Source: Bacteroidia bacterium
Lineage (GTDB): Bacteria; Bacteroidota; Bacteroidia; B-17B0; Aurantibacillaceae
Direction: 5' to 3'
DNA: 64,000 nucleotides
Assembly (NCBI GenBank): GCA_014378485.1
Contig: JACMNO010000081.1
Coordinates: 1-64,000, forward strand
The position numbers and the translations under genes are program-made. Shown piece after piece: positions 63,879 through 64,000 of this stretch. Each line of letters starts with the position of its first letter. The first letter of the stretch is position 1. The notes below the pieces were generated by a model that saw only the letters and a program-made list of their open reading frames with translations, was not told the DNA's origin and did not search any database.

Positions 63879-64000
63879 TTACCTGTCAAGTAACTTTAGG
63901 CATTTCAAAAGGTCTATGCCTTTTCCTAATATCGGAGCAAACAAATCACCCTTCTTTTCTATTCGCTTTAATGCATTATATATGTTGAAATCGTTAGGGC
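63879..64000 (-). CDS. C-terminal fragment of an unidentified gene (runs off right edge)
   Basis: The minus strand holds an open frame of 39 codons that ends at a TAA on 63879-63881 and begins beyond position 64000. It reads DFNIYNALKRIEKKGDLFAP with GIDLLKCLKLLDR at the end, a plausible C-terminus of a soluble protein. It is too short to classify. The absence of stops over 120 AT-rich bases supports a real gene only weakly. Confidence 0.45.
   Translation of the reverse strand, partial: PNDFNIYNALKRIEKKGDLFAPILGKGIDLLKCLKLLDR

Overview
The window is AT-rich chromosomal DNA from a member of the Bacteroidota, probably a gliding or surface-active environmental lineage near the Flavobacteriales/Sphingobacteriales rather than a gut Bacteroides. 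The evidence is four type IX secretion (T9SS) cargo proteins (three with the gliding-type type B C-terminal domain, one type A), a PorW/SprE-like T9SS lipoprotein, RemB-like outer-membrane barrels, a split F1Fo ATP synthase operon without atpD/atpC, families largely confined to this phylum (DUF3098, DUF4421, DUF983), and repeated Bacteroidota-type -7 promoter motifs (TAnnTTTG). No rRNA, tRNA, CRISPR array, transposase, integrase or phage gene was found. The coding density is very high; the longest intergenic gap is about 220 bases, so no gene-free stretch exceeds 300 bases.

Layout. 1-9852: a partial secreted protein, a membrane cytochrome c, a secreted tandem amidohydrolase whose first domain looks catalytically dead, a cytochrome P460-like lipoprotein, two small conserved proteins, a methyltransferase-glycosyltransferase fusion, a flavoprotein and an M20 dipeptidase. 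9953-15927: two consecutive T9SS cargo genes; the second appears to begin at a non-AUG codon (ATC or ATT) well upstream of its first ATG. 16008-24780: a PgpH-like HD phosphodiesterase, then on the minus strand a compact cluster gmd, fcl, RemB-like barrel, WecA-like transferase, RemB-like barrel, DUF1801, which joins GDP-fucose synthesis, lipid-linked glycan initiation and outer-membrane barrels. 24898-31998: DUF3098, uppP, a secreted beta-propeller protein, an outer-membrane protein, clpX and a fatty-acid desaturase.

32165-49519: the ATP synthase operon atpB-E-F-H-A-G on the minus strand with an unrelated lipoprotein gene inserted between atpH and atpA, then an M23 peptidase, a PorW/SprE-like lipoprotein, a giant 2154-residue SprB/PKD-repeat surface protein, and a bactofilin-AtpZ-small membrane protein trio that would be expected beside atpB. 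49605-64000: a secreted C1 peptidase, a membrane-anchored coiled-coil protein, a FUSC-family protein, small zinc-motif membrane proteins, an ice-binding (DUF3494) lipoprotein, an OmpA protein with two OmpA-like domains, a DUF4421 protein, a receiver domain carrying a C-terminal membrane helix, a DUF748/AsmA-like envelope protein and the tail of an unidentified minus-strand gene.

Most accessory genes here build or decorate the cell envelope: T9SS exports large repeat adhesins, PorW/SprE supports that export, and the gmd-fcl-WecA-RemB cluster plausibly makes a fucosylated surface glycan. All family assignments were made by eye from the translated sequence and were not checked against any database.
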